From NCBI GenBank assembly GCA_001695595.3, contig MBPM02000145.1, positions 41,005-105,004 of the forward strand: a stretch of 64,000 nucleotides of DNA, read 5' to 3'. The notes below the pieces were generated by a model. The model saw nothing but the letters and a program-made list of their open reading frames with translations, had not been told where the DNA came from and made no database searches. Below, one piece after another: positions 32,396 through 45,725 of the stretch; position 1 is the stretch's first letter, and each line of letters starts with the position of its first letter. Made by a program: the position numbers and the translations under genes. The stretch is from Plasmopara viticola. Its lineage: Eukaryota; Oomycota; Peronosporomycetes; Peronosporales; Peronosporaceae.

Positions 32396-34300
32396 TGAAG
32401 TGTATATAGGGTGTGAGATGTGGGCAGGCGATATGGCTTCAGCATGTAATAGTTACGCGAATTTGGAGTGAATACGAATTTACGTCTGGAGCAACCTTGA
32501 AACTTGATATATTGTATAAAATGTTGGCTGCGGGTTTGTACTTTGGATGTCTGGCAGGTACGAAAAACGCGCACCGGAATCGCCTTTTGGCTTCACTTGA
32601 TCTTGGCATGGGTGAGCCCGGGCTTTGCAAAGCTGAGTCGTAAGTGAGAAAAGCAGGTGGTTTGATAGCGACCGTATTTTTCTACTGGTACACATTTCGC
32701 GTATTATGTACATATACGTGATTTCATAAGGAATCGTCGCTTTTTATATGTATTCAATGCGTCGTGCTTATCGAATACAAGGAGATACTTGATTACCGCA
32801 AAATATTACTTGCTCGACGTAGCCCAGAGTAGTAGAGCAGGTGTTGCCGCGACCTTTGTAAACGGCTCTAAAATTATTGACGGCTAAGCTGATGCAAAAG
32901 TAGACCAAGAAGCGCGGCCATCCACCTTGACAGAAAGTGTAAACTTGCTTACGTATGGTAGATCCTTTCCTTTCTTTTCGTGGCGTCGGTGGGCCGTGTC
33001 TCCCGCGACATTGTCAGTGGGTGGGTATAGCAAATTTCCGTACGTCAGAATCGGCTCTATTGGCACATGAATTGCTTCTTTAACAGGCTCAACCAGTTGA
33101 ATGACACATTTAATAATGATAAGCTACATCTTCTTGTGGTAGTTAATTGAATAAAGCAAGCATGTTGCTCGGACGCATGACTTATCACATAATACCATCA
33201 ATGCTGATAAATACACAAGGAAGGTTATTACGTTTACCCGGTTGCGCTTGGACCAGAACATATGTTGGATGATATTTACGGTAGTGGTAGAAAAGGATAC
33301 CCTATAATTATTGATGCGACCGTTATGCCGAGTGTCAGTAATGTGGCGCAACACAACATTACTGTATTGACAATGTTGCTGGTTGAAAGTTCAGCAAAAG
33401 TGTTGCCTTCTTAATCTTATAGAGCTCATCACCCGGCAGTGTATGTAAAAGTTTTGAAAACTCGAGTTACAAGGTAGACTGTAAAATTGAGGGTACAGTA
33501 AAGACCAAGCTACAAATCTTTTTCGTGAACTAGTTTACGAATAGTGCTTTACTTTCTTTAGATTTGAGTACCTCTAATCCAGCTACAGCCGATCTGATCA
33601 CAAGATCGGCATCAATTTTTTTAGTAGTCATGTGTGTCTATTCGATACTCTTACTCGAGATTTTTCATGTCTTGTCCAAATTTGTATGCTTTGGAAAGCC
33701 CATTGCCGCTGTGCAAGACGGGATCCCTATTTCTTCGCAATGTATATGAGCTACAATCTTTCCGCCCACAGACAACCTATGATTTACATAAGAAAATAGA
33801 AGTGAAGGACTGGAATCAACATCTATTTGAAATGCATGGAGTGAGGAGAAGGGCAAAGGGAGTAATCGTGTATTTAATGCTGATGGCTCAAGCATTCGCT
33901 TATTGTACTCGAGTAAAAAGTTAAATTCTTGAACATTTTCCTCTTTCGATTGTTAATGCTTAAGATTTGCGGAGTCGATGCTATTTGCAAGAGGAAACGC
34001 TTGCGCGATAGATGCTAATCGACAAACATTTCTACTTGAGGACAGTGGCATTCCGGTACATTTGCCGCTTTTGGTAGCTTTCAACTTTGTCCAATACTCG
34101 ATATCTTGTCCTTGGGTAAGGTAATTGTGCCTTCCCACTGTGCAATTCGGAGGGTATTTACAATTTGGTTTCCGCTTCTTTATATTAGTACCCTAAAGCT
34201 ATGTCGGGTGCGCGTGTTTCTGTTTTTGAAAGTCTCGATTTTTACTCTAAATGTCCATCGCAACAACAGCTCGTAATGGATATTAAACCACTTTCTTTCT
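32396..34300. other. intergenic; one coding-like exon scrap
   Basis: No full gene. On the minus strand about 33122-32884 is open and protein-like (IQLVEPVKEAIHVPIEPILT, ending FASA then stop) behind an acceptor-like TGTAG. It may be an orphan exon or a repeat relic. Other frames are short and overlap. Confidence 0.35.
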
Positions 34301-35969
34301 CTAAAGGTCACTATGGCCGCTCCCGCTCCGCTTTTTGACAGAGCTCATGTACTCTAACGAACTAGTGCTCTGAATCGAGCCATTCTCCTTGGTCTGAACG
34401 GGTGCACCGTATGCAAGTTGGTGAATGTCAGAGCGCTCCGTTGAATGAAAGTCCAGATCGTCTTCTTCATCATCTAATGCAAACTCGTCCAGGTCATCCT
34501 CATGTACCGGTAATTCAAGATACGGATTAAGGGGTACTGGTCGGAAGCGATACCCGGTAACGGCAAAGAAACTTAAAGCAGCCATTTCGCTAAATACGAC
34601 ACTAATCCACGTCGCGTTATACGGCAAGCCCATTTTCAGGAGTTGATATACGAGCCGAGAAACGTATATATAACCAATCACCGCGCTGTAAAACGCTCGA
34701 AATTGGGTCAATTTCTGAAGAGTAATAAACGCCTTTCCATCGGTCGCAGCCGCCACTCGAAGCTGACGGATGGACCACACAAGTGGTAACAGCACGGCAA
34801 GACTGCACGCCAAATCCGCAAGCATCAAAAGATCTTGCCAATTCACCCACGCGCGTGTGCCAATCGGCGTTTCGTATTTAAAAATTTGAGCAATGTTGCT
34901 CAAAATTTGCAGCCCCAAGACGAGGGACAGAACAGACTTGTCTTTTTTAGACAAATGGGGCTTTAAGAGCGACCACCCCGTGCCAATTAGCATGACTAGT
35001 GAGAAGAGCAAGAGGCCTTTCAAACTCATGAATGTGTAGACCACTGGCGTCCATGCTGTAAGTGTATCACCGTGACGTTTCATATAGTACACGCGCATGG
35101 CTTCAGCAAAAAGCAAGACGGTCTTCACAAACACCAAGACTGCCATTAAATAGTGCATACGCAGCCCAAACTCCCAGTGTTGTACAAGGCACTTAATCCA
35201 CGTAATTGTTGCGCTTAGAAATAGTATACTCATTGTCAAGTATACATATGGGAGCGGTCCGTCACCCGCCGATAAGAAATTAGATTTTCCATTTTGGAAT
35301 ACCGCTGCCATCTGCAACGGAAAAAAAAAACTAGTCATGAGACCTGGCCAGATTAAAAAATGAAGAATGAACGTACGTCGAAGGAAACTTGGAGTTCGGG
35401 AGTACACTGCACGTAAAAAATGTAGTAGAATCCCATGCGTAAAGGCCCACCATGTTGACGATCATTCAGTGGACGTGCAACGCTTCGACTCACGTTCCTA
35501 CGTTCAAGCGCATACTTCAAGTTATTTTACTAATCGAAAAAAAAGAATCCAAGTTGACGATAATTTACCACGTCGCTGCATCTGTCAGATTGATCCATTG
35601 ACTGTCTCGCTGTATCTCCAACACGCATAGACTTTTCGTTTCTCTTAACTGAGGATACTCAAGGTCTCTGCTGTCATAGACGTCGTCTAGCTGCGCAATG
35701 GTCTCCCAAAGTTTATCCTCGTGTATAAATAAAAGGCCCGCCTGCACTTTCTCAGCGTCGTCGGGATTCTTGATCTCTACTCCAGACACACTTACGTCCA
35801 TTCGGCCATTCAAGCCAAAGCCAAATCGTTCGATAAGAAAGTGGGGGCGGTTTTCGCTCTTAAACGCCCACGACTGCTTCATGGCCGACGCATTGGGCAG
35901 GCCTATTAACGCCAGCGCAAGTGCCAGCCGCATACTTACAAATCTGAAAAGGGATCGGTATTTAGCCAT
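34301..35969 (-). CDS. GPR107/GPR108-type (lung 7-TM receptor family) membrane protein, three exons
   Basis: Exons on the minus strand are 35969-35569, 35497-35377 and 35311-34301. Introns of 71 and 65 bp have GTAAAT...CGTAG and GTACGT...TGCAG ends. The product is about 510 residues. Residues 1-29 include a signal peptide (MRLALALALIGLPNASA). The luminal domain has FGFGLNGRMDVSVSGVEI and, across the splice, GFYYIFYVQCTPELQVSFD, as in GPR107/108. Seven membrane segments follow (from YVYLTMSILFLSATITW), including MKRHGDTLTAWTPVVYTFMSLKG. The C-terminal tail is acidic (DDLDEFALDDEEDDLD) and Ser-rich. Family members work in the Golgi/endosome in membrane traffic; that location is inferred. The join restores reading frame at both introns. 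A single-exon reading starting at 35407 would misread intron 2 as coding. Confidence 0.88.
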
Positions 35970-36491
35970 TCTTTGATAAGTTAAATAATTGAAGGCGTTT
36001 TATAACTATCATTTACAGCTTTATGACGAAAAGGGTTCGATACCGACGAATTAATCAAAAACGAACGATAGGGGACGCAATAAATTTGCTTAATTTAGAA
36101 GTTTGAATACATAATTGTCAGCTAGCTCTCGAGGACAAAGTTTGGCTGACAGCTTGTTGACTAATCTTATGGTCACTGGTACTTGATAAAAACATTATAT
36201 ATGGAAAGCACATTCACGAAATAGACTTGGTTCTCACATGATGAGACTTCTCGTACTGACAATTTGCTGCGAGCCAAAGATTACTGAAGTATCAGACTTA
36301 CCTTTAGTTGCATTTAGCGTAAATAGTTTGTTGTCCCTAGTATTTTCGGCATTAAAAATGTGTACTCTTTAACGCAGCATGAAATAATAATTCGAGGTAT
36401 GTATACTCGTCGATTAAGAATTAATAATAAAGCAAATAAAGTTAAATATTGTGACGGATGTATTTTCACTCGACCCTCCACCCACTAGTAC
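35970..36491. other. AT-rich intergenic, nothing recognised
   Basis: The spacer between two minus-strand genes. It presumably holds the GPR107-like promoter; no clear TATA or initiator string is seen. Confidence 0.5.
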
Positions 36492-36860
36492 CTAGTTTCC
36501 AGCCCGAGCTTCTAGCTTTCCCTCAAGCTGACAATGGCCTTTTGAAATGCGTCTCACCTCTTCTAAAAGGTCCTCCAGTACACGCACCACGAGCCCTTGT
36601 TGCGTTTTGAAGTCGCTGAAGTTATCCGCAAGCAGCTGTACATGCTGCAGCGAAAGTTGCTGCGGATGTTCGTCGTTGTGGAGCTGAGTATCGTCGCCCC
36701 GAAGCCAATTCCACAAACGAGGTGCGGCAGAACGCATGCACCAGCCTAGCACGTGTTTTGCCATGTCAAAGACAAATGCAGTGGCGGATGGTTTCAGCTC
36801 TTTTGATGGAGTGGCAGATAGCTGCATGTTTGCATGCAGAGGCAATTGCGTAGTGACCAT
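36492..36860 (-). CDS. small hypothetical protein, 122 residues
   Basis: ATG at 36860, stop at 36492. Composition and GC content look coding. The middle has an aromatic/basic segment (RLWNWLRGDD), and the C-terminal 50 residues form an amphipathic helix or coiled-coil-like stretch (VVRVLEDLLEEVRRISKG). There is no signal peptide or membrane segment. It lies upstream of the GPR107-like gene on the same strand. No family recognised. Confidence 0.55.
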   Translation of the reverse strand: MVTTQLPLHANMQLSATPSKELKPSATAFVFDMAKHVLGWCMRSAAPRLWNWLRGDDTQLHNDEHPQQLSLQHVQLLADNFSDFKTQQGLVVRVLEDLLEEVRRISKGHCQLEGKLEARAGN

Positions 36861-38103
36861 AATTTAATAGTAAGTTATGGTCAAAGAGCGCAATTAGAAT
36901 TGGATGTACGCGAGATCCAGTCTGGCGTGTGTTCAGCGTCCCCAGAAGTCAAGGAATGTTTCACTTCAACGTCAACAATGCATTGCAATAAGCACTTGAA
37001 ATGTATTTCAGGGGCCTTTGTAAGGACGACAGTTGCTTTATGAGCAAATTAAAACATTTTTATTGATATGTGAAGCGAGTATCGGAGAAAAGTATTGCCT
37101 ACTCAATTACATGTGTGTGTTCAATATTTCGTAGCCAATTGCCGAATAGACCACCTATTGCCTTCTCGAACGGAATCGTGCGAGTGGTGTGCAGATTCAA
37201 TTTGAGAATCCTTGTTAAGCTTCCAATAGCCGGAAAGATCATAAAGCAATAGTGCGTATCGTTTTTTGCGCGGTCACGTTAAAAAAAGGATTTTGATACT
37301 GATTTTTTACATCTGAGTCCTTGTCTATTAGAACTGACTAAGATACGAATTCGGTTAGACTTTGATCCCCAAACTACGACGCAGGGAAAGCATGGACAAA
37401 TAGCCCTTTCAATTTACGCACCACAATTCCCGACGAGAAGTTGTAAATATTTTAGGCTTCGGGAGACATTGGGCCTAGAAATTGCAAACTTTTTAGCAAA
37501 TGTGGGTCTTACGAAGGATAAACACATCGACGGCGTAAATACGTTCATTATCAGCTTATGATTATCTCACTACTTTAGTTACAGCTGTCATTGATCGTGT
37601 ACACTTACAATGGCGGCAGTAGGCAGTGTAGGATTAGCAGTCTAACTTCTCCCACACTTTTTAGAGGTAGTATATTTTCCCAAATTAATACTTTACTAAT
37701 TATTCGAGAAAAGGTGTATTTATTTGACAAATCGGGTAATCATTCAAATGAAATTATTCTTACACATAAAATTATTAACCTACGACATACCATATATGAT
37801 GATGCATGGGGAAAGTATCGAGGTAAGAGTTCAGCCAAATCACGTTTAGGGATCCACTGCCAGGCGCTCAATTTTCGAGTTTGGGCGCTGAGCCTGTTAA
37901 ACGGAATTCCTAGGTCATTTCTCTTGACCCCTAATTGGCCGCAGAGAGTCATCAAAACTTAAACAATGGCTGTAATTTTGCAACCGCCAACGTCCGAAAG
38001 CAACCATTCTGTTGCTTGTGCTCCTGTTTCGCATACATACACAAGTCCAAATTTTGCATATTTTGCACGTAACACTATTTTTCATAGCTTCCTACTCTCT
38101 AGA

Positions 38104-38406
38104 ATGACCGGCCTGGAAGACATTTAAGAGCGCATATTTGACTCTATGGAGGCCGCTCGTGAACTAGTAGGCATATCGACGCACGCAGAAGAGTTTGTTC
38201 TGAGCGCAAAAACAACGCGCCAAGCGGAAAATTGAAGCAAGGGATTATTAGAGGCGGACGTGCTACACTGGTTCTGTTTCAAGTTAAAACCTACGCCAGC
38301 CCCTGTCGTGCGTAAACGCATTGCAACTACATTGGTTCAGCGATTGGCACCTCCCGCAGCTCCTGCAACGGTCAATTTTGATGACCAGGGCAACTCCGAC
38401 GATTGA
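38104..38406 (+). pseudogene. decayed 101-codon reading frame, unknown
   Basis: From ATG 38104 to TGA 38404-38406 one register stays coding-like apart from two stops (TAA at codon 8, TGA at codon 45). The product would be Ala/Pro-rich near the end (LAPPAAPATVNFDDQGNSDD). No family recognised. It is probably the 5' part of a dead gene or element. Confidence 0.35.
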
Positions 38407-39679
38407 TAGCCGTTTTCATGGTCTTGAAATTCCCATCCCCAGCCTTTCGAGCTTTTGGCAGCGATGGAAGACACACCAATGTCAAGGTCAAGGCCGATGT
38501 TATTGCCGATGTCAAAATTTTGCATGACGGTATAGGAGAATTGGATAAAGTTGCGGTGGATTAGTGCTAGTTCTTAAGGAACCGATTCGAAAGGAGCCTC
38601 AACCTTTAGACCGCACCAGAAGATGCAAAGCACCTTGTCTGTTCAGCGAATGAAAAAAGAATGACGACACAGGAAGGATTCCGCCCCATGCTTTTCGACG
38701 GACTGAGAAATTAGCCTACCTGAGCACGGATTTTGTTCAGGAACAGCTTGTAGGGAGTTTTTGAGACGATTGTTTTTTCAATAACATATAGTTGACAACA
38801 TTCCGATTTCCACATTCAAGTGTAACATAGAGGCGAGTCGTGACAGATGCCTGGGTGGTTCTGCCATTCCTTATCGGGACCATGTTTGAACTAATGGTGC
38901 ATGCATCACGGAGGTAAATAAACGTTTTGTTGTGCACTTATACATCGCAGTGAGTATCATATCAGAAGTAGCTGCTTCGACCAAAGCTTTCGTATTTGAT
39001 TCTACACGCTCTTGTACGAATATTTATGGCATGAGCTTTGACTTTTCCGGAAAGGCACTACTTTGTCTACTCGGGGTTTCTTTTGGACAACTTTCAATCA
39101 AAGTTCATACTTCAATATTACGCAAGGTTCGGCAAATGCCTCGAGGGCAACATAAGTATATGCTTCTTTAAAAAGCTAGTCCTGGCTACCATGAATGATT
39201 AAAGTACATCGGAGTCAGAAGCGGCAGTTGAATCGCTATCAATTGGGTCAACCCAGGTGATATCATTAGTAGGTTTGGATATAGCATATCGAGCAATACG
39301 AACTCAGATGCTCACCTTCGAAGAGCCTTTAGTATGTGGATCAGGCTTATGTCGGTCACCGAATCCGAAAAGATAACATTTCACCACCTTGTTTTCACTA
39401 AACAAAATTTGAGTGAATTGTCACTTTCGGTTCTAATGTCACCACCACTGATACCAATTTGCTTTCGACAACTGATACGGTCATTGCTGAAACTATCCCC
39501 GGGTTTCCTGTCTATCAAATAGCGATTGCTAGTGTAGAACCTCTGCCAGAGCTTAATATTAATACGCCAACTCGATCCTATATGCCAAGAAAATAGGCTT
39601 TAACTTCGACAAGTTTGATGATAGCTAAACTCACATGTGACGCTTCGTGGGCTTTAGTATAAATTCTTGTTAATTCCGG

Positions 39680-39773
39680 ACTAAAGTGCATAACGACTCA
39701 ATCTCTTCATTAACACACGCAAGCTGACTAAAGTGCATAACGACTCAATCTTTACATTAACAAACGCAAGCTG
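39680..39773 (+). repeat. 47-bp tandem duplication
   Basis: Two adjacent copies (39680-39726 and 39727-39773) begin ACTAAAGTGCATAACGACTC and differ at only a few positions. Confidence 0.9.
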
Positions 39774-41420
39774 GAGATGTAGGCGTGGACCGGTGACCAC
39801 TACGCCAGCTCTCCCTTATAGTGTCATCAGTGCAGTCAGTTGCACTTCTGACGCTAATTTGAGTACAATTTGTAGTCTTTGGATAGACTCTGGCGTGACT
39901 GAATATGCACTTGGGTTCGATCATTTATTAGTCGCTGCTTCTTTGAGAGCTAATTTATCTGTACTGGTATGGCAATGACCTTCGATAAGAGACTGAGACG
40001 AAATATTATATCTGCACTGCTTGACCGTATCAAGAGATTTACGATCGCGTAGATGTCAAGCTTGAGGAACGAATTATGTTGAAAATCGACAACATCAGGA
40101 AGTCGACATCGTTGCCCAAGACTAAGTGGTCGATTACCTGACTGAGTTTATAAATGTCTTTATCTTAGGAAGGTGAAATTTTATCGCTGAAACCTACCAA
40201 ACAGCTGCTCAATATTAAACTATCGAGGAGTTGCGGTGTTTCAATACAAAGACGATCCAGCATCCTTTGACTGAAACTGGTTACTTATAAATCCAGCGAA
40301 GTAGTGTAGAACGATCATGAAGGAAGTAAGCTACATATCAAGAGTATCAAACACATGCTTTAAGCAATATGATGCTCTGCGTAGCGACATGGGTATTGTA
40401 TCTTTAGAAGCAATGGTAACCCTTACGGTAAATGCAGCACTGCTGAAGGCATACAGAAGTGTGATGACAACGATGCAGACGTCGAGACAAATACAGTAGA
40501 AGACACAAAGCGATCGATAACAAGCACCCGTATATAGCTGGGCGGTTCTTTAAAAAAATTGCCTGGTAATATATGTGAGTCATGGGTTGCTATTCAATTC
40601 AAGAATTTGGAGCTAATCTACCCAATGATGAGCCGGCTCAAGCTTAAAAGATCTACCCCTTTAAAAGCTGATCGAATTGTAGTATTGGAAGATACTGTCT
40701 TTCTCCCGTCGCAAACACTATATGATCAGTCTGCCACACAACGTCTTGATTATTTTCTTCTTCTTTGACAGAAAGTTTTGGGAGTTGCATCTACCTCTCT
40801 GATCAATTTATTGGGATTGGTTGCCTAAATTTTTGACGGTCACTCACTGATAAGGTTTTTAGTAATCATCTTGACTCAGCGACATTAATAGCAATTGTCC
40901 AATCTGGTGATGAATTGCGGATTAAAGAAAATTGTATTTTGCTCGAAGCGTCTGTAGCAAGCTCAAGGATCTACCACGGAAGGATGTGTGATGGCAAGAA
41001 TCTCTCTTAACATTTTCCTGTCGTCTATGGCTGACTTACTGTAAGCATTTTGGGCTATGTGCCGCTTATAGTCGAGGGTATCACGAAGCAAACGCTTACG
41101 ACCGCATTTGAGTCAATTAGGCTATACCAACACCAGTGTCGTAGTATTGAAGTCTGGCAAACTATTGTACTTGCTACCGAATAGCTTGTAGGCTCTACGA
41201 CATTCAACTGCTCCATTTAAAAGACCAGCAACAAGCTCCTTTATAACCACGACTCAGTAATTCAAGTCGAGCATCCGATTATCGTTTTGCCTTATACAAA
41301 TGAGTAAGCCTAGTAGCAAGAAGAGCTACATTTTGGAGCGGACTTGTCACTCATTGATGACTTTGTTTCACCGTCAGCCCAACCGCTTACACGAGGCCCA
41401 ATTTTCATTTATATTTAAAT

Positions 41421-41574
41421 TTTTATTAATATGACGCCGCTGTTGATGTGACGTCACGACGAACCTTTTAGAAGGATCTAGAAGGATAGGCTTAGAGGTA
41501 GCACAGGGTAGCGAACTAAGGACCTAGATATATTCACTTTACTTTCTCCTTCTCCTGCGCACAACAACTTAACA
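41421..41574 (+). repeat. left LTR, 154 bp (internally deleted relative to right LTR)
   Basis: Matches both ends of the right LTR but lacks about 101 bp in the middle. It contains one CRE-like TGACGTCA (41449-41456) and a heat-shock-element-like array at 41467-41486, with one TTC unit mutated to TTT. Confidence 0.85.
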
Positions 41575-41620
41575 GGTTAACAGCCGCACAAGACTCTCGC
41601 CAAACCTCCCCTCCATCCCA

Positions 41621-44600
41621 ATGCCGACGACAAGACGTGAAGTCCTCCTGGGAAGTGGAAACTACTTCACTGGGAGTTTGCCATGCGCATGACGCTGGCT
41701 AGAAAGGGTCTGCTAGCGCACGTGCAAGTAGTCAAGCCTGAGGCGGAGATGACCGAGACGTGGGTGCTCAACGACATGAAGGCACTTGGGCTTATCGCCC
41801 AGGGAGTGGCAATTGAGCATCATACGAAGAATCGAACGGCCACGACGGCAATCATGGCGTGGAATACGCTGCGCGACTTCTACAACCGCTCGACGATGCA
41901 CAATCGTGTGTCGATGACCCGTCGCCTCCACGAATTCAAGATAGCTGATGGGGTGGCGATGTCGAAGCATCTAGACAGCTTCGATGAGCTGATCGTGGGG
42001 CTGCAGACGTTGGAAGAACCACTTGACGATGCTCGTCAACTAGTGATTCTTCTGAGCAGTCTCCCAGAGGAATACGAAATTCTCTCGTCGATTGTGGAAA
42101 ACTCCAAGAACGTGTCTTTGATCGAGGTAAAAGAGAAGCTTCTGAAGGAGTACGAGCGACTTGAGAAGAAAGAGTCTACGGAGCGCGCGTTCAAGGTGAA
42201 TACAGGACGTTTCAAGGTAGGCCAAGGCAATGGCCGTAAAGGGTACGGTCCGCGGAAGAACGGAGGTGGAATCACGGGCAAATGTTTTAAGTGTGGCCAA
42301 GTCGGACATTTGAAGCGGGATTGTCAGAAGAAGAAAGGCTTCGAGGTTGGTGATGCTGTTTTTGCCGCTGGTGAGCAGCACTGTGACGACTGGCTTATCG
42401 ACGACGGGGCTACCTCGCACATGACACCTCATCGGAGTGATCTCTTTGATTACGAGGCATTGGACGCTCGTCCAGAGGTCACAATTGCGGACGGCAAGAA
42501 GCTGCGGGTGACTGGCAAGGGTACGGTCAGGCTTACTGGATTGGACGGGTTGCGTATCAAGATGGTCGAAGTCTTTCACATTCCAGGACTTGACAGACGT
42601 CTTTTGTCGGTTGGCAAGCTAGCTGAGCGTGGTATGAAGGTGGAGTTTGAGAGCTCCTCCTGTATCATTTGGAGTACGCAACGAGCGATTGCTAAGGGCA
42701 AGAAAGTCGGCAAGGCGTACATCCTGGACTGCGAGCAAGAAGAGGCTCGGTTAGTGGAGTACGCAGGGGTTGATGCTAAATGGGAGCTTTGGCATGCTTG
42801 CTTGGGACATCTCGGGAAGAGCGGCAAGGTGAAGACACAGCTTGCGACAAGTGGTATGCCGGCGGTAAGGCAGGGCATCGACAAGCCGTGTGGGGGATGC
42901 CTGAAGGGTAAGCAGACGGTTGATTCATTCCCGTCACGGTCGCTTATCAAGACATCACGTGTCCTGGAGCTCGTGCACACGGACGTGATGGGACCAATGA
43001 AAACGGCCTCGAAGGGTGGCGCGCAATATGTGCTTACTTTTGTGGATGATTTTTCGCGGTTTGTGGTAGCGTACTTCATGAAGAACAAGAGTGAGGTGGC
43101 AAGTAAGCTGATCATGTTCAAAGCGTTCTACGAAAACCAATGGGGACAACGCGTGAAGTGTCTGCGATCGAACAACGGGACGGAGTTCGTGAACAAGAAA
43201 GCTGCCGGAATGGAGTTATGCATCAACGCACAGTGCCATACAGCCCGCAACAGAACGGTGTCGCTGAGCGAATGAACCGCATGGAAAAGGCGCGAACCAT
43301 GGTGCATTACAAGGGGGTCCCTACTGAATGGTGGGAAGAAGCAGTAAGTAAAGCGGTATACTTGATTTATCGCTCAGCGAACACGGCGAAATTAAGGAAT
43401 ACACCGTATGAATTGGCGTTCAAGCAGAAGCCGGGGCTGGGGCATCTATGAGTATTTGATTCCCAAGGTTTCGCTCACGTCAATGATGCAAAGAGGACAA
43501 AGCTCGATCCCAAGAGCTTTCGATGTTTGTTTCTTGGGTATGCAGAGAGTGCGAAAGGGTATCGTGTGTTTGATTTGAAGAATTTCAAGCTCAAGGTGGT
43601 ACGATCTGTTCGACTTGACGAGCGCGAAGTGGGTGAAATATACACTACGAACTCACCACAAGTTGAGACAATCACCTTCGTTACCAAGGACGAGAATGGT
43701 GCACATATCCAGGACAAGGACACACGACAGCCTTCTTCAAAAAAAGCAATGGAATGTGTCGAGGATCATGCTCCCGACGTGGAAATGGATGAGGTTGGGC
43801 CAGAGCATGAAGTGGAGCTGTACCAGATGCCACAACTTCCTCAACCCACAGATCTTGGATCTGGCCCCTTATCACCCTCCTCCGCAAGCTTACGGTGAAG
43901 ATCGTATTGTTTTTCAGGCGGAGCCAGGACGGACAAAACGTTCGCGAGAGACTGTCTTTCTTCTTACAGATGGCTTAAGTAATGAAAAGCAGAAGGTGGA
44001 AGAAAGTGACAATCCACCAAGTGCCAAGCGGGCCAGGATCGATGATGAAGGACTAATTGCTGAAGCTGTGTTAGCTTATGCTGCTAGTGTTGGCGAGGCG
44101 GACGACGCTCCAACTACATATCGGCAAGCGATGAATAGCGACGACGCTCATGCCTGGCAGAAGGCAATAAACGCAGAGCTCAAGGCTCATGAAGAGAACG
44201 GCTCATGGACACTTGTACCGAAGAAGGATAGCGTTCGGGAAATCGGATTCCGATGGGTCTTTGCGAAGAAGCGCAACGAAGTGGGACAAGTGGTGCGCTA
44301 CAAAGCTCGACTCGTCGCCGAAGGCTTCAAGCAGAAATTTGGTGTTGACTTCTTCGAAACATACTCGCCGGTAGCGAACATGAACTCTATCAGAGTTGTG
44401 TTGTCGGTGGTGGTTACGATGGGATACATGACAGAGCAACTGGATGTCGACACAGCATTCCTGAACAGTGATCTCAAGGAAGAGGTATACATGGAAGTGT
44501 CTTACGGTATCGCCAATGCTGAAAACATGGTGTGCAAGCTGGATAAGGCGATTTACGGTCTCAAGCAAGCTTCGAATGCATGGAACAAGACGACTCATGT

Positions 44601-45660
44601 TGTCTTCCTACAAATGGGCTTTCGGAGCAGCGGAGCAGATCAGTGCGTCTACGTCAAGGGCAAGAACGGCAACTATGTCTATGTTTGCTTGTACGTGGAC
44701 GACATGATTATCGCTGCCAAGACGAGCAAGGAGATTGAAGATGTTAAAGTTGCACTCAAAAACTCATTCAGGATAAAAGAATTGGGCGAGGCCAAGTTTA
44801 TTCTTGGAATAGAAATCGACCATGATCGCAACTGCAGCACGCTCATGATCCGTCAGACACGGTACATTGACGATGTGGTGAACTGGTTCAACCAACAAGA
44901 CGCGAAGGCAGTGGTCAACCCATCAGAAGCGGGTTTAAAGTTGTCAAAGATGCAATTCCCAACGACGGACGTTGAGAAAGCAGAGATGCAGTCGAAGCCG
45001 TACAGGTCCCTAATCGGATGTTTGCTGTACATCACGACAGGTACGCGTCCTGATATCGTGTATGTGGTAACATAGCTATCGCGTTTCTTGGAGAACCCGG
45101 GTCTGCAGCATTGGAAGGCCGCAATTCGCGGAATTCGTTATCTCAAGACGACGAGGGAATTTGGGATCACCTACGACGGCAGCGCCAACGAGGTTCAAGC
45201 TACAGCGTACACAGATGCGGACTGGGGCAGAATTATTGATGATTGGCGTTCGGTGTCAGGAATCATGGTCATGATCGGGGGCGCACCAGTGGTTTTCAAG
45301 TCGAAGTACCAGCGGACAGTGGCGCTAAGCTCAGCGGAGGCAGAGTATATGGCTTTAAGCCTATGCACTCAAGAAGTAATGTGGGTCCGTGCGATTCTCA
45401 AGGATCTCGGTCATCAGCAAGTGGGAGCTACTTTGGTTTGGGAAGATAATCAAGGCGCAATAGGACTTGCTAGCAATGCTGGTTACAATGCCAGGACCAA
45501 GCATGTCGACATTCGGCACCACTTCATCCGAAAGGCCGTGGCACGGGACATAATCTTGGTCAAGTATATCTCAACGGTGGACCAAAAAGCAGACACTGTA
45601 TATCTCTACGGTATACCAAAAAGCAGACACTGCTGACTAAATCTCTAGGCACAAAGCGAC
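41621..45660 (+). pseudogene. Copia gag-pol polyprotein, frame-broken
   Basis: Gag probably starts at ATG 41621, with a one-base shift near 41663 before HWEFAMRMTLARKGLLAHV (open from 41683). UBN2-type gag is followed by a CCHC knuckle CFKCGQVGHLKRDC (about 42285), protease WLIDDGATSHMT (about 42390), the GAG-pre-integrase HxxLGH region and an integrase core (HTDVMGPM, VDDFSRF, then PYSPQQNGVAERMN). A frameshift at about 43220 splits the integrase and a TGA at 43449-43451 follows. The reverse transcriptase (TYRQAMNSDDAHAWQKAINA, FGVDFFETYSPVA, YVCLYVDDMIIAA with the YVDD catalytic box) lies in the frame open to TAG 45073. RNase H (AYTDADWG, ALSSAEAEYMAL, EDNQGAIGLA) follows. The C-terminus is ruined by a 34-bp tandem duplication. 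Confidence 0.92.
45565..45632 (+). repeat. 34-bp tandem duplication in the RNase H tail
   Basis: Two adjacent 34-bp units, each ending ACCAAAAAGCAGACACTG, differ at three or four bases. The insertion shifts the frame after VDQKADT and displaces the normal C-terminus (LTKSLGTKRLKYLL...). Confidence 0.9.
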
Positions 45661-45725
45661 TCAAGTACCTGCTGCAGGATAGTGGTCTGGACCAAAGCGT
45701 GTACAGCTTTAGCGGCGAGTGGGAG

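Larger units (their letters stand above)
36861..41420. other. gene-poor AT-rich region with relics
   Basis: No intact gene is supported. It contains a decayed reading frame (38104-38406) and a 47-bp tandem repeat (39680-39773). Remaining frames are short and overlap on both strands. Confidence 0.45.

Noticed and set aside
35309..35407. Start of the 7-TM gene at 35407
   Set aside because: The first codons of that frame lie in exon 2 and an intron; splicing at GTACGT...TGCAG joins a matching luminal domain with a signal peptide upstream.
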